From positions 1-38,755 of the forward strand of contig JAFMJI010000015.1 in NCBI GenBank assembly GCA_017853575.1: a DNA stretch of 38,755 nucleotides. The letters run 5' to 3'. Positions 27,519-36,158 of the stretch are shown piece after piece. This DNA is from Chitinophagaceae bacterium (GTDB taxonomy: Bacteria > Bacteroidota > Bacteroidia > Chitinophagales > Chitinophagaceae). Under the pieces are notes generated by a model. That model was given only the letters and a program-made list of their open reading frames with translations, had not been told where the DNA came from and did not search any database. The position numbers were made by a program, and so were the translations under genes. Numbering within the stretch: position 1 is the stretch's first letter; each line of letters begins with the position of its first letter.

Positions 27519-29291
27519 ATGAAAGGTTCATTTTCCCAGTTGTTGCTTTTATTCTTTTTGTTTCAAGTAGCAAATGCACAACAAAATCATGCTATCAAAA
27601 AACCCAATGTGTTGATCATCATTGCAGATGATCAGGGATGGGGCGACCTCGGATTTACGGGAAATAGATCCGTTTCAACTCCCAACCTCGACCAACTGGC
27701 AAAATCTGGTGTAGTTCTGGATAGATTTTTTGTGAGTCCTGTTTGCTCCCCCACCCGCGCAGAATTTTTAACAGGCAGGTACCACGTAAGAACGGGTGTG
27801 AGTGGTACTTCCACCGGAAGGGTTCGACTGGATTTAGATGAATCAACCATCACAGAAGCGTTTAAACAAGCGGGATATAAAACGGCATTGTTTGGAAAAT
27901 GGCATAATGGAGGACAAGCTCCTTATCACCCGAACTGCAGAGGGATAGATGAATTCTACGGTTTCTGTTCAGGTCACTGGGGAAATTATTTCAACCCTGT
28001 ACTTGAACACAATGGTGAAATTGTAAAAGGAAATGGATTCATTACCAATGACCTCACCGATCATACCATTGATTACCTCAACAAAAAAAATGATCAGCCA
28101 TTTTTTCTGATCATGGCACTCAATACTCCCCACTCACCCATGCAAGTGCCCGAAGAATTTTGGAATAGATACAAAAACAAAAATATTCAGCAACGAGGAA
28201 GCATCCCTGAAAAAGAAGATATTGAACACACCCGAGCTGCAATGGCATTGAATGAAAATATCGATGTAAACATTGGCAGGGTAATGAATACTTTGAAGAA
28301 AAATAATCAACTGGACAATACCATCATTATTTACTTTTCAGACAATGGTCCCAATGGCAATCGCTACAATGGCGGGATGAAAGGCATCAAAGGTTCTGTA
28401 GATGAAGGAGGAGTAAGGGTTCCCTTCATTATTCAATGGAATAAAATCATCAAAGGCGGAAGAACAATTCCAAGCATTGCAGCAAACATAGATTTGTTTC
28501 CAACTTTGATTGACCTTGCTGGCATTGAATGGAAAAATCCAACACCCTTCGATGGAATCAGTTTGAAAAATTTATTGTTGCAAGAAAATTATCAACCCAA
28601 TGATAGAATCATTCCAAGTTTCTGGGCCAATGAAACCAGTGTGAGATCTCAACAATTCAGGTTGTCCAATAAAAATGAATTGTATGATATGTTCCATGAC
28701 CCAAATCAAATAAAAAATGTTGCAAACGAATTCCCAACAGAGTTTCAAAAACTTTCATCGTGGAAAGAAAACTGGTTGAAAACAGTTCGAACTGAACTTC
28801 CAGATCAAGATCTTCGTCCACTGATCGTTGGCAACAAAAAAATGGCACTCACAAAACTTCCTGCATCTGAAGCCGAAGCAAAAGGAAATATCATTCGATC
28901 CAGTAAACACCCCAACGATAGTTATTTCAAAGGATGGAAATCGACCGATGATAAAATTCTTTGGAACATTGAACTTGAGTCTGATGGTTTGTTTGAAGTG
29001 GAAGTTTATTATGCATGCACTGAAAAAAATATTGGCTCAGAAATAGAAATGCAATTCAACGGAGCAAGCATTTCCAATAAAATTCAAACTGCCAACAATG
29101 CACCTGTAATGGGCATGGAGCATGATAAAGTGCTGCGAGAAGAATCCTATGTAAAAGATTTCAAACCCATGAAACTGGGTAAAATCAATTTGAAAAAAGG
29201 AAAGGGTATGATGGAACTATATAGCAAGCATTTAAATACTCCTGATGATTTAGAATGTAATTTGATCACCTTAAGAAGAATTTCTGAATGA
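27519..29291 (+). CDS. Secreted arylsulfatase-type sulfatase with C-terminal beta domain
   Basis: The 590-residue protein has a signal peptide (about 1-20). The sulfatase domain (about 28-440) includes NVLIIIADDQGWGDLG (Asp37, Asp38), the C-x-P-T-R active site in VCSPTRAEFLTGRYH (Cys76), GKWHNGG and YFSDNGPNGNRYNGGMKG. A C-terminal region (about 455-590) looks like a beta-sandwich, possibly carbohydrate-binding. It is the Cys-type enzyme needing formylglycine maturation. Its stop overlaps the start of the acetylesterase gene in ATGA, so the two are translationally coupled. The operon probably strips sulfate and acetyl groups from a polysaccharide. Substrate unknown. Confidence 0.92.
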   Translation: MKGSFSQLLLLFFLFQVANAQQNHAIKKPNVLIIIADDQGWGDLGFTGNRSVSTPNLDQLAKSGVVLDRFFVSPVCSPTRAEFLTGRYHVRTGVSGTSTGRVRLDLDESTITEAFKQAGYKTALFGKWHNGGQAPYHPNCRGIDEFYGFCSGHWGNYFNPVLEHNGEIVKGNGFITNDLTDHTIDYLNKKNDQPFFLIMALNTPHSPMQVPEEFWNRYKNKNIQQRGSIPEKEDIEHTRAAMALNENIDVNIGRVMNTLKKNNQLDNTIIIYFSDNGPNGNRYNGGMKGIKGSVDEGGVRVPFIIQWNKIIKGGRTIPSIAANIDLFPTLIDLAGIEWKNPTPFDGISLKNLLLQENYQPNDRIIPSFWANETSVRSQQFRLSNKNELYDMFHDPNQIKNVANEFPTEFQKLSSWKENWLKTVRTELPDQDLRPLIVGNKKMALTKLPASEAEAKGNIIRSSKHPNDSYFKGWKSTDDKILWNIELESDGLFEVEVYYACTEKNIGSEIEMQFNGASISNKIQTANNAPVMGMEHDKVLREESYVKDFKPMKLGKINLKKGKGMMELYSKHLNTPDDLECNLITLRRISE

Positions 29292-30133
29292 AAATTTACA
29301 TGATCGCTATCTCTCTACTGCTGCTTTCAACAGAAGGATGGTCACAGAATGACAAAGACCGGACCAAGTTTTTCCCAAAAGAAAAATCATACCCAAAGAA
29401 ATTTCCATCAAAAAAAAATACCTGGGTTTTTTTAATGGCAGGACAATCCAACATGGCAGGAAGAGGATGGGTTGAAGCACAGGACACGGTTCCAGACAAA
29501 AGGATCTTCTCTATTGATTCAGACGGAAAATTATTATACGCGAAAGAGCCACTTAATCTTTTTGAGCCCAGTTATGTAGGACTTGATTGCGGAGTTTCTT
29601 TTGCAAGAAGTCTCTTAAAAGAAATTCCATCAAAGATCAATGTCATGATCATACACACAGCAGTGGGAGGAAGCAATATCAGACAATGGATAGATGATTC
29701 AACACATAGAAATGTAAAGTTGCTAACTAATTTCAAGGAGAAAGTTGCCATTGCAAAAAAATATGGAATCATTAAAGGGATCATTTGGCATCAGGGGGAA
29801 GCAGATGCAAATGCAAAAAGAATTCCTTTGTATGAAAAAAATCTTAGCACCCTGTGTACAACTTTTAGATCTATTGTAGGAAATGATCAGCTACCCATCA
29901 TCATGGGCGAATTGGGTGCATTTTCAAAAGAACCTCAGGCTTTTGAAGCCGTCAATAAGATCATCAGAAATTATCCCAACCAAGATCCAAGATCGGATTT
30001 TATTACTACAGCAGACTTACAACACAAAGGTGATTCACTTCATTTTAATTCTGCGGGACAACGTTTGATGGGTGAACGATATGCAAAAATATTTGTAGAT
30101 AAATTTTTAAAATCTATTTACATTCGACCATGA
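29288..30133 (+). CDS. SASA-type sialate O-acetylesterase/carbohydrate acetylesterase
   Basis: The 281-residue protein has a signal peptide (MKIYMIAISLLLLSTEGWSQ). It has SGNH-hydrolase motifs of the SASA family: MAGQSNMAGRG (catalytic Ser in GQSNM, about residue 54), HTAVGGSNI, IIWHQGEADAN and a C-terminal DSLHFNSAGQRLMGERY (Asp/His pair). Such enzymes remove acetyl groups from sialic acids or plant-type polysaccharides. Both ends overlap neighbours by 4 nt in ATGA, typical of a tightly coupled operon with the sulfatase. Confidence 0.88.
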   Translation: MKIYMIAISLLLLSTEGWSQNDKDRTKFFPKEKSYPKKFPSKKNTWVFLMAGQSNMAGRGWVEAQDTVPDKRIFSIDSDGKLLYAKEPLNLFEPSYVGLDCGVSFARSLLKEIPSKINVMIIHTAVGGSNIRQWIDDSTHRNVKLLTNFKEKVAIAKKYGIIKGIIWHQGEADANAKRIPLYEKNLSTLCTTFRSIVGNDQLPIIMGELGAFSKEPQAFEAVNKIIRNYPNQDPRSDFITTADLQHKGDSLHFNSAGQRLMGERYAKIFVDKFLKSIYIRP

Positions 30134-30969
30134 CCTATCCCATTAGTACCTGTCTCTGGTTTGACGGGAAAGCAAAAGAAGCAGCCACCTTTTATCAATC
30201 AGTTTTCGGAGATGACTTTCAACCCATCTCTGAAAATCCACTTGCAGTGAATTATTCCATTGCAGGAAGAAGATTTATGCATCTGAATGGTGGACCAGGC
30301 TTCCCCATCAATCCCTCTATTTCATTTTTCGTGGGTTCAAAAAGTACCGATGAGTTAAATGCTTTGTGGCAAAAGCTTTCAGCAGAAGGCAACGTGTTGA
30401 TGCCACTTAATACATATCCATGGAGTGAGTGGTATGGTTGGTGTCAGGATAAATATGGTGTAAACTGGCAGTTGATGATGGGACATGAGAGTTCTCACAA
30501 AATCATGCCGAACCTGCTATTCGTTCAGCACAACAATGGAAAGGCAAAAGATGCCATCAATTTTTATACATCTATTTTCAGTCCATCTACATTAATTGCT
30601 ATGAGTAACTATGAAAAAGGTGAACCTGATGAAGAAGGTCATGTAAAATATTCTCAATTCAGTTTAAATAATTTACCATTTGGTGCTATGGATAGTTCTG
30701 CACCACATCAGTTTAATTTTAATGAAGGTGTTTCTTTTATCGTAGTGGTTGATACACAAGAAGAGATCGATTACTATTGGGGAAAATTTTCAATGGGTGG
30801 ACAACCAGGTAAATGCGGATGGATAAAAGATAAATATGGAGTGAGTTGGCAAGTGATTCCTTCCGTATTAGGAAAATTGATGAACAACCCTGAAACAGCA
30901 CCCAAGGCCATGTATGCATTCATGCAGATGTCGAAAATGATCATAGCCGATTTAACGGCAGGTCAATGA
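30130..30969 (+). CDS. VOC superfamily protein with two PhnB-like (3-dmu-9_3-mt) domains
   Basis: The 279-residue cytoplasmic protein has no signal peptide. It is a tandem of two PhnB-type VOC domains, about 1-120 (CLWFDGKAKEAATFYQSVFG) and about 125-260 (FVQHNNGKAKDAINFYTSIF). Each half carries a W-x-x-x-KYGVxWQ motif near its end (CQDKYGVNWQLM and WIKDKYGVSWQVIP). Family members include ubiquinone-type methyltransferase relatives and glyoxalase-fold resistance proteins; activity here is unknown. The ATG overlaps the preceding stop, yet the family has no obvious link to sulfate or acetyl removal. Its 3' end overlaps the convergent DUF6090 gene by 7 nt. Confidence 0.88.
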   Translation: MTYPISTCLWFDGKAKEAATFYQSVFGDDFQPISENPLAVNYSIAGRRFMHLNGGPGFPINPSISFFVGSKSTDELNALWQKLSAEGNVLMPLNTYPWSEWYGWCQDKYGVNWQLMMGHESSHKIMPNLLFVQHNNGKAKDAINFYTSIFSPSTLIAMSNYEKGEPDEEGHVKYSQFSLNNLPFGAMDSSAPHQFNFNEGVSFIVVVDTQEEIDYYWGKFSMGGQPGKCGWIKDKYGVSWQVIPSVLGKLMNNPETAPKAMYAFMQMSKMIIADLTAGQ

Positions 30970-31769
30970 TGTGCTATATAAGTTTTTAATTGCACCCCCT
31001 TAATTTTTGCTTGTAGCATAAACTTGATGGTATTCACGATCAGCGCTTGTCTTCTCACTAAATAAGGCATCAGTTTATTTTTTATTTGCTGTAGCTCAGT
31101 TCCGGTAAGTATGACAGGGGAATGAGGAATATTGTTCAATAGTTTTTCTAGAATCATATAATTTGAATCAATCATTGAATTTGCAAATTGGTCATCGTTG
31201 AAAATAACCGAATTGCCACGGCGTGCACGTTGATAATCTTTAATAGCAGAATGCTGCGAAATGAAATTACTCACTGCTATGATCCAATGAGTTGTTGTAA
31301 ATTCAGTTTCCATCAAAGTGCTACGAGATTCAGCAGCTTCAGCGGCACTGCTGTAATCCAAAATCATTTCCAAGAGATGCTGATCTTTTATGTAGCGGAG
31401 AGATCCAGAACTTTTCATTTGTTCGTACGTATCGTTCTTACTTAAAAAACGATAAACATTCACCGGAAGATTTTTATAAAGACTATCTACATCGAGTACT
31501 TGCGAAGATGCTAAATACAAAAATGCGGAATCAAATTTTTGAATCATCTCTTTGTCCCTGGATATCAATGAATCAATAAAATGAATATTGTTGTCGATAT
31601 CAGCCTCAAGATGCGACAAGTATTCATGTGCTCTTTCCTTTTCAATGTACTGATCACGTAAATTCTCTGCAAAAAATCCAAGCGTTACAGCAAGAAAAAG
31701 CATGAGAAATTCTAAAAAATGTTCTTTCCATTTTTTGGGGCCATGATGATGAGGATGATGAACTTCCAT
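30963..31769 (-). CDS. DUF6090 family membrane-anchored protein
   Basis: The product is 268 residues from the ATG at 31769. An upstream in-frame TTG adds only two residues and is not preferred. It begins with a histidine-rich segment (MEVHHPHHHGPKKW), then a hydrophobic helix (about residues 18-36, FLEFLMLFLAVTLGFFAENL) and a long helical, probably periplasmic domain starting RAHEYLSHLEADIDNNIHF. The architecture is typical of DUF6090 proteins, common in Bacteroidota and of unknown function. Related fragments occur at 37186-37524. It is convergent with and overlaps the VOC gene by 7 nt. Confidence 0.8.
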   Translation of the reverse strand: MEVHHPHHHGPKKWKEHFLEFLMLFLAVTLGFFAENLRDQYIEKERAHEYLSHLEADIDNNIHFIDSLISRDKEMIQKFDSAFLYLASSQVLDVDSLYKNLPVNVYRFLSKNDTYEQMKSSGSLRYIKDQHLLEMILDYSSAAEAAESRSTLMETEFTTTHWIIAVSNFISQHSAIKDYQRARRGNSVIFNDDQFANSMIDSNYMILEKLLNNIPHSPVILTGTELQQIKNKLMPYLVRRQALIVNTIKFMLQAKIKGVQLKTYIAHH

Positions 31770-31825
31770 CTGCAAAAATTAAATTGACTTTAAAAATAAG
31801 TCAACTCCATCATTTGAGAGAAAAT

Positions 31826-32242
31826 TTATGCTACCGGAATGGGGACAACCATTACAGAGCAAGTTGACTTCTCCAAGAGATGAATGGTATTGCTACCTAG
31901 ATGGAGGTGTTGGATATTTGAACTTCCTTTTGCTCCCATTACAATCATATAAGGATCCATTTTATTAATATAATCCAACAATCCTTTATATACTGAAGTG
32001 TTCGATTGAATTACCCGCTCAGGAACTGGAATAGGCTCACTGTGCTTAAAGAAATTTTTTATGTACGCATCAAGTTTATGATTGAGCAAATGCAACTGCT
32101 CATCATCTTTTACTTCCACTACATGAATTACTACTAGTCTGGATTGAGGAATGTGTAATAAATCAACTGCGGCTTTAAGTGCATGCAGGGCATTGGCAGA
32201 AAAATCGGTCGCGACAACAATGAGTTTGGTATGGTATTGCAT
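31826..32242 (-). CDS. Universal stress protein (UspA family, single domain)
   Basis: The 138-residue protein consists of one Usp domain. It opens with KLIVVATDFSANALHALKAA (nucleotide-binding Asp region). Near the C-terminus is the G-x2-G-x9-G-S ATP-binding motif (MGAKGSSNIQHLHLGS), followed by STCSVMVVP. Such proteins bind ATP and help cells survive starvation and stress. Many Bacteroidota UspA proteins are tandem doubles of about 275 residues, so this is the short form. It is separated by 53 nt from the gene to its left and 56 nt from the one to its right (both minus strand). Confidence 0.9.
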   Translation of the reverse strand: MQYHTKLIVVATDFSANALHALKAAVDLLHIPQSRLVVIHVVEVKDDEQLHLLNHKLDAYIKNFFKHSEPIPVPERVIQSNTSVYKGLLDYINKMDPYMIVMGAKGSSNIQHLHLGSNTIHLLEKSTCSVMVVPIPVA

Positions 32243-32295
32243 TTACGCAAAATGCAATACAAACGCTGATAAAAAACTGATCTAGTTTATATCAA

Positions 32296-33396
32296 TTAAT
32301 GACTTGAATTATACTTCAGAGGTAATACAATCGGTTCTGCTACGGTATGAGCTGGCTTAAAACTTTCACCAACCAATTTTATAAGTGTTGGCACCAATTG
32401 TTTCTGGTATACTTGTTGGGTATCTTTCATCTCTCCCAAAGGTTTTACGTTGGGACCGATGAATGCAAACCATGTTTCATGTGCATCAGGAATGGACTGC
32501 CCGTGTGATGTCCAGTTTTCTTTTTTTAAATCCCCTCTTCCATGATCAGTTGTGATCAGCAAAGTTGTTCTGTCTTTATAGAAAGGATCTGATTGAACAT
32601 ATTCCCATATTTCTTTGATCCATGCATCAAATTGATGTATGGCTTCCAGGTAAAATTTATACTCCCCATGGTGTGCCCATTCATCGGTATCACCATAAGA
32701 AATATAAAATGCTTTGGGCTTTTGGGTTTTCAGATAAGTGAATGCTTGATAATGGGTGAATACATCCAGGATTTCACTGTTTCCAAATGGACGAAATCCA
32801 TTTATGATCATTTGATGTATCAATTTCATGTCAGGTTGATCAAGTGCAATTTGATTATCATCAAATGCATTAATGACAGGAAAACCACTTCGCTTTTCAT
32901 TGAGAATTCTATCAAATGCATTCCAGGATCCAAATGCAGCAACTCGATTTTTATAGTTTGATTTTTTATTGAAGTGTTCCAGAACATTCTCATAGGGATT
33001 GGGTGGGAAATCATTGGAGTTGATGGAAGTATCTGCTTGAGCAGTTAGCAACTCACAATAACCGGGATAAGAAAACCAATATGGATTGGCGTTGTCAGCC
33101 TTGCTTCCGAGATTGCGGTTTCCATATAATTGTCCTTGTGACTGAATCGTACTCCAGAAAAATGGCATGAGCAAGGCTTTGCGTTGTGAAAGATTGCTGC
33201 TCCAATATTTTTTGAACAATTCCAAACTATCGTCCTGATTGAAACGTGGATCAATGGCAATCATGGAATCCATTCCTTTAAACACTTCATGCCAACGCAA
33301 TCCATCTGTAGTAATGATGATAAATTTTTGATCCGTATCCTGAGAAAAAGATTTCAAAGCAAGTAGACACATTAAAATGGAGACGATCTTCTTCAT
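32296..33396 (-). CDS. Secreted alkaline-phosphatase-superfamily hydrolase (sulfatase-like / phosphoglyceromutase-like)
   Basis: The product is 366 residues from the ATG at 33396, chosen because it gives a signal peptide (MKKIVSILMCLLALKSFSQ). An open frame continues 39 codons upstream and overlaps the divergent matB start, so I rejected it. Superfamily metal-site features are visible: IIITTDGLRW (Asp31), GDTDEWAHHGEY (Asp236, His242/His243), LITTDHGRGD (Asp284, His285) and SHGQ (His298). It lacks the sulfatase C-x-P-x-R motif. The sequence YWFSYPGYCELLTAQADT (about residues 106-123) occupies the nucleophile region. Substrate and nucleophile identity remain open; family members are often phosphatases or phosphodiesterases. 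Confidence 0.82.
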   Translation of the reverse strand: MKKIVSILMCLLALKSFSQDTDQKFIIITTDGLRWHEVFKGMDSMIAIDPRFNQDDSLELFKKYWSSNLSQRKALLMPFFWSTIQSQGQLYGNRNLGSKADNANPYWFSYPGYCELLTAQADTSINSNDFPPNPYENVLEHFNKKSNYKNRVAAFGSWNAFDRILNEKRSGFPVINAFDDNQIALDQPDMKLIHQMIINGFRPFGNSEILDVFTHYQAFTYLKTQKPKAFYISYGDTDEWAHHGEYKFYLEAIHQFDAWIKEIWEYVQSDPFYKDRTTLLITTDHGRGDLKKENWTSHGQSIPDAHETWFAFIGPNVKPLGEMKDTQQVYQKQLVPTLIKLVGESFKPAHTVAEPIVLPLKYNSSH

Positions 33397-33491
33397 ATTT
33401 TGAAATTTTAATGAGATCATGATAATTTCTTGAACCTCTTGATTCTTTTGCTTAAATTGTTTCCAACAATTACAAGTTACATATTCATCTA

Positions 33492-34964
33492 ATGAAAATA
33501 ATTTCTTCTGCAAAATATCACGCTAAAAAAATAGCCATTGTTGAAGGACTTAAAAAATGGTCTTATCAGGATTTGCTCGATGGATCTGTACATTTTGCAG
33601 CCTGTTTACTAGAAACCAAGGAACACCTTCAAGGAGCCAGAATAGCTTTTATGGTTGATCCTGGATTTGATTATGTAAAGGTTGAATGGGCTATTTGGAG
33701 GGCTGGTGGAATTGCGGTTCCACTGTGTTTGACACATCCTTTGCCATCCCTTCAATATGTATTGGAAGATACAGCAGCATCTATCATTGTAGTTTCACCC
33801 CAATATCAATCAATATTAAAAGGATATGCATCAGATAATAATAAACGACTGATCACAACTGAAGAAACTGGCACTGCAAATCAGCCATTGCCTGTGATTG
33901 AGCATTCAGATCCTGCATTGATTTTATATACAAGCGGAACCACCAATAAACCAAAGGGGGTTGTACTAACCCATGCCAATTTGGAGGCACAGATGGAAAA
34001 TCTTGTTGATGCTTGGAAATGGAGTGCTGATGATCATACCCTTTGTGTATTGCCTTTGCATCATGTGCATGGTATCGTAAATGTAATTGGATGTTCAATG
34101 TTGGCTGGTGCAACATGTGAATTCATACCAAACTTTTCAGCAGAAAAAATATTTACATTGTTTCTAGAGAACAGGATCAATGTATTCATGGCAGTGCCAA
34201 CCATCTACTATAAATTGATTACTTACTGGGAAACACTTGCTGCAACTGAACAGGAATCACTGTATGCATCATTGAAAAAATTTCGCCTGATGGTATGCGG
34301 ATCTGCTGCATTGCCTGTTTCAACCATGGAAAAATGGGAGCGAATCAGTGGACACACTCTTCTGGAAAGATATGGGATGACAGAAATTGGCATGGCCATC
34401 AGCAATCCATATGATGGAGAAAGAAGAGCAGGCTATGTTGGAATTCCATTGCCGAATGTTGAAGTACGGTTGGTAGATGAACAATACCAAGACATCCCAG
34501 CTGGTGAGCAAGGTGAAATTTTAGTGAAAGGAGAAAATGTATTCAAAGAATATTGGAGGAAGCCTGAAGAAACAAAAAAAGAATTTACTACAGACGGATG
34601 GTTTAAAACGGGTGATGTAGCCATCAAAGAAAATGATTATTACAGAATTGTTGGGAGAAGTTCAGTAGACATCATTAAATCTGGTGGATATAAAATTTCA
34701 GCATTGGAGATTGAAGAAGTTTTGAGAAATCATGAATGGATAAAGGATTGTGCAGTTGCAGGTATTCCAGATGATGAATGGGGTGAGCTGGTTGTTGCAG
34801 CAGTGGAAGCAACAGATGGCTTTGATGCCTCCATCATCAATCAATGGATTCGAGAGCGAATGCCAGCTTATAAAACGCCCAAGCGATATCTGGTATTAGA
34901 AGCTTTGCCAAGAAATGCAATGGGCAAAGTGGTTAAGAATGATGTAAAAAAATTATTCATCTAA
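33492..34964 (+). CDS. matB: Malonyl-CoA synthetase-like acyl-CoA synthetase (MatB/ACSF3-like)
   Basis: The 490-residue ANL-superfamily adenylating enzyme has the P-loop LYTSGTTNKPKG (about residues 145-156), PLHHVHG (188-194), VFMAVPTIYYKL, and ERYGMTEIGMA (A5-like). The hinge SSVDIIKSGGYKISALEIE and the A10-type ending RNAMGKVVK follow. Several stretches are those of the malonate-specific ACSF3/MatB subgroup as I know it. The reaction is ATP + malonate + CoA to malonyl-CoA + AMP + PPi. The strongest argument is its neighbour pair madL-madM, 9 nt downstream. No signal peptide, so cytoplasmic. No clear ribosome-binding site. Confidence 0.87.
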   Translation: MKIISSAKYHAKKIAIVEGLKKWSYQDLLDGSVHFAACLLETKEHLQGARIAFMVDPGFDYVKVEWAIWRAGGIAVPLCLTHPLPSLQYVLEDTAASIIVVSPQYQSILKGYASDNNKRLITTEETGTANQPLPVIEHSDPALILYTSGTTNKPKGVVLTHANLEAQMENLVDAWKWSADDHTLCVLPLHHVHGIVNVIGCSMLAGATCEFIPNFSAEKIFTLFLENRINVFMAVPTIYYKLITYWETLAATEQESLYASLKKFRLMVCGSAALPVSTMEKWERISGHTLLERYGMTEIGMAISNPYDGERRAGYVGIPLPNVEVRLVDEQYQDIPAGEQGEILVKGENVFKEYWRKPEETKKEFTTDGWFKTGDVAIKENDYYRIVGRSSVDIIKSGGYKISALEIEEVLRNHEWIKDCAVAGIPDDEWGELVVAAVEATDGFDASIINQWIRERMPAYKTPKRYLVLEALPRNAMGKVVKNDVKKLFI

Positions 34965-34973
34965 ATTATTCAT

Positions 34974-35342
34974 ATGAAAATATATGGAGTTGCTGTATTG
35001 GCAGCATGTTTTATAGCAGGACAATTAATAGGTGATTTGCTGGGAATGATTTTTCGATTTGAAGGAAATATTGGAGGAGTTGGATTTGGTATGTTGCTGC
35101 TCATTTTGTTGGGTGATTACATGAAGAAAAAGAATTGGACAGATCACGAGTCTGAATCTGGCATTTATTTTTGGAGCGGGATGTATATCCCAGTTGTGGT
35201 AGCCATGTCATCTATTCAGAATGTAAAAGCTGCTTTGTCTGGGGGATGGGCTGCGTTGATTGTAGGTGTAGTTGCTACTGGCTGTTGTTTTCTATTGATC
35301 CCCTTGGTATCAAAATTTTCAAAATCAACTGAAAACAAATAA
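34974..35342 (+). CDS. madL: Malonate transporter subunit MadL
   Basis: The 122-residue membrane protein has four hydrophobic helices (about 5-27, 33-49, 62-80, 89-112). The family-like segments IAGQLIGDLLGMIF and GNIGGVGFGMLLLILLGDY are clear. MadL is the small subunit of the sodium-coupled MadLM malonate importer known from Malonomonas. It starts 9 nt after matB and ends 2 nt before madM, so the three are one operon. Confidence 0.9.
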   Translation: MKIYGVAVLAACFIAGQLIGDLLGMIFRFEGNIGGVGFGMLLLILLGDYMKKKNWTDHESESGIYFWSGMYIPVVVAMSSIQNVKAALSGGWAALIVGVVATGCCFLLIPLVSKFSKSTENK

Positions 35343-35344
35343 TT

Positions 35345-36094
35345 ATGCAGCCAATTACCCAACTCATTGCCAAACATGATCTGATTGTTGCATTTCTATT
35401 TGTAGGCATTGTGATGTATGTATCATTTTGGTTTTCAAAAAGAATACTAAGAGGAAAGATTCCTGGTGCAGCGATTGCAATAACAGCCGGACTTGTTATA
35501 GCATATTTTGGTGGAAAGAAAGGCATCGCCGACTTCCCCTTGTTCGCAGGTATGGCAGTGCTTGGCGGATCGATGATGCGGGATTTTTCCATTGTATCTA
35601 CAGCCATGGGTGCGAGCATGAGTGAAATCAGAAAAACGGGATGGTTTGGAATCATATCATTGGTGCTAGGCATTTCCACTTCATTTTTTATAGGTGGATT
35701 AATTGGATACTTCATGGGTTACCACGAACTAAAAAGTATTGCAACCATTGGTGCTGGTGCTTGTACATTTATTGTTGGCCCGGTTACCGGAAATGCCATT
35801 GGAGCAAGTTCTGATGTTATAGCGATCAGCATAGCCATTGGTGTAATAAAATCTGTGATGGTAACCATTCTGACGCCCATCATCGCAAAACGCATCGGAC
35901 TTGATAATCCACAAACTGCCATGATATATGGGGGACTGATAGGAACCACCAGTGGGGTTGCTGCAGGCTTGGCAGCTACCGATCCAAAGCTGGTTCCCTA
36001 TGGAGCATTGACAGCTACATTTTACACAGGACTTGCATGTTTGCTTTGTCCTTCGGTATTGTATTTCATTTTAAATCTGCTGGTTGGAGTGTGA
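35345..36094 (+). CDS. madM: Malonate transporter subunit MadM
   Basis: The 249-residue polytopic membrane protein has about seven to eight predicted helices and glycine-rich motifs seen in MadM (GKIPGAAIAITAGLVIAYFG, GAGACTFIVGPVTGNAIGAS, GLIGTTSGVAAGLAATDPKL). It is the larger subunit of the MadLM malonate:sodium symporter and is located in the inner membrane. It follows madL by 2 nt. Together with matB it forms an uptake-and-activation route for malonate. Confidence 0.92.
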   Translation: MQPITQLIAKHDLIVAFLFVGIVMYVSFWFSKRILRGKIPGAAIAITAGLVIAYFGGKKGIADFPLFAGMAVLGGSMMRDFSIVSTAMGASMSEIRKTGWFGIISLVLGISTSFFIGGLIGYFMGYHELKSIATIGAGACTFIVGPVTGNAIGASSDVIAISIAIGVIKSVMVTILTPIIAKRIGLDNPQTAMIYGGLIGTTSGVAAGLAATDPKLVPYGALTATFYTGLACLLCPSVLYFILNLLVGV

Positions 36095-36158
36095 GCGCTT
36101 TTTCTCTAACATTAACAGAAGATGCTCGTTAAATAGATATACTTTAACACTTGATTTT

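Noticed and set aside
33397-33513. Extended N-terminus of the alkaline-phosphatase-superfamily gene
   Set aside because: It overlaps the divergent matB start and would bury a clear signal peptide.
36084-36158. Upstream start for the DUF1338 gene inside madM
   Set aside because: The upstream part has no family-like sequence; ATG at 36159 gives the expected N-terminus.
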